This document shows positions 6,568 to 6,606 of a stretch of DNA of 6,606 nt, in pieces. Origin of the DNA: Magnetococcales bacterium (GTDB taxonomy: Bacteria; Pseudomonadota; Magnetococcia; Magnetococcales; JADFYX01); assembly GCA_015232795.1 (NCBI GenBank), contig JADFYX010000139.1, positions 1 to 6,606 on the forward strand, in the 5' to 3' direction. The notes under the pieces are model-generated. The model did no database searches. It saw only the letters and a program-made list of their open reading frames with translations, and had not been told where the DNA came from. The first letter of the stretch is position 1. The number at the start of each line of letters is the position of its first letter. The position numbers and the translations under genes were made by a program.

Positions 6568-6606
6568 AAAGCTCAACTAATCAACGTTTTAGGCTTAATT
6601 GTTACA

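Overview
The window holds a classic bacterial replication-initiation cluster, read entirely from the minus strand: dnaA (initiator), dnaN (beta clamp), recF (gap repair/recombination) and gyrB (gyrase subunit B). All four genes are full length with intact catalytic and binding motifs. The order dnaA-dnaN-recF-gyrB is the one seen in many Gammaproteobacteria and in some deep-branching proteobacteria. GyrB carries the long C-terminal insertion typical of Gram-negative GyrB. Moderate G+C, frequent TTG starts and a CCAGGGGAA-type stem-loop behind gyrB are compatible with a magnetotactic Magnetococcales-like or other proteobacterium. That placement is a guess from gene order and intergenic style, not from a tree.

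Layout, in the direction of transcription (right to left): about 39 bases of dnaA leader at the right edge (too little to show a promoter or oriC); dnaA (6567-5218); a 48-base AT-rich spacer; dnaN (5169-4042); a 2-base gap; recF from a TTG start (4039-2915); a 4-base ATGA overlap; gyrB (2918-459). The tight dnaN-recF-gyrB packing argues for one polycistronic mRNA with translational coupling. DnaA opens the origin, the DnaN clamp holds the polymerase on DNA, RecF acts at stalled forks and gaps, and gyrase removes the positive supercoils made by fork movement.

The 458 bases behind gyrB hold no gene I can name, but they are rich in structure: a three-stem intergenic repeat-like element just after the gyrB stop (388-445), a plus-strand hairpin followed by T5 (327-358), and a perfect 21-bp inverted repeat with an 8-base loop (262-311). 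Further left, the plus strand becomes strongly T/G-rich (1-240: T 106, G 66, A 40, C 28 by hand count). It has weakly supported open frames there, one of which ends in a hydrophobic segment and has its stop codon inside the 21-bp hairpin arm. This looks like a convergent junction between the gyrB operon and a plus-strand unit mostly outside the window.

I see no evidence for a new multi-gene system here. The observations most worth a second look are the 21-bp hairpin and its environment, the 16-bp palindrome covering the dnaN start codon, and an exact DnaA-box sequence inside gyrB.
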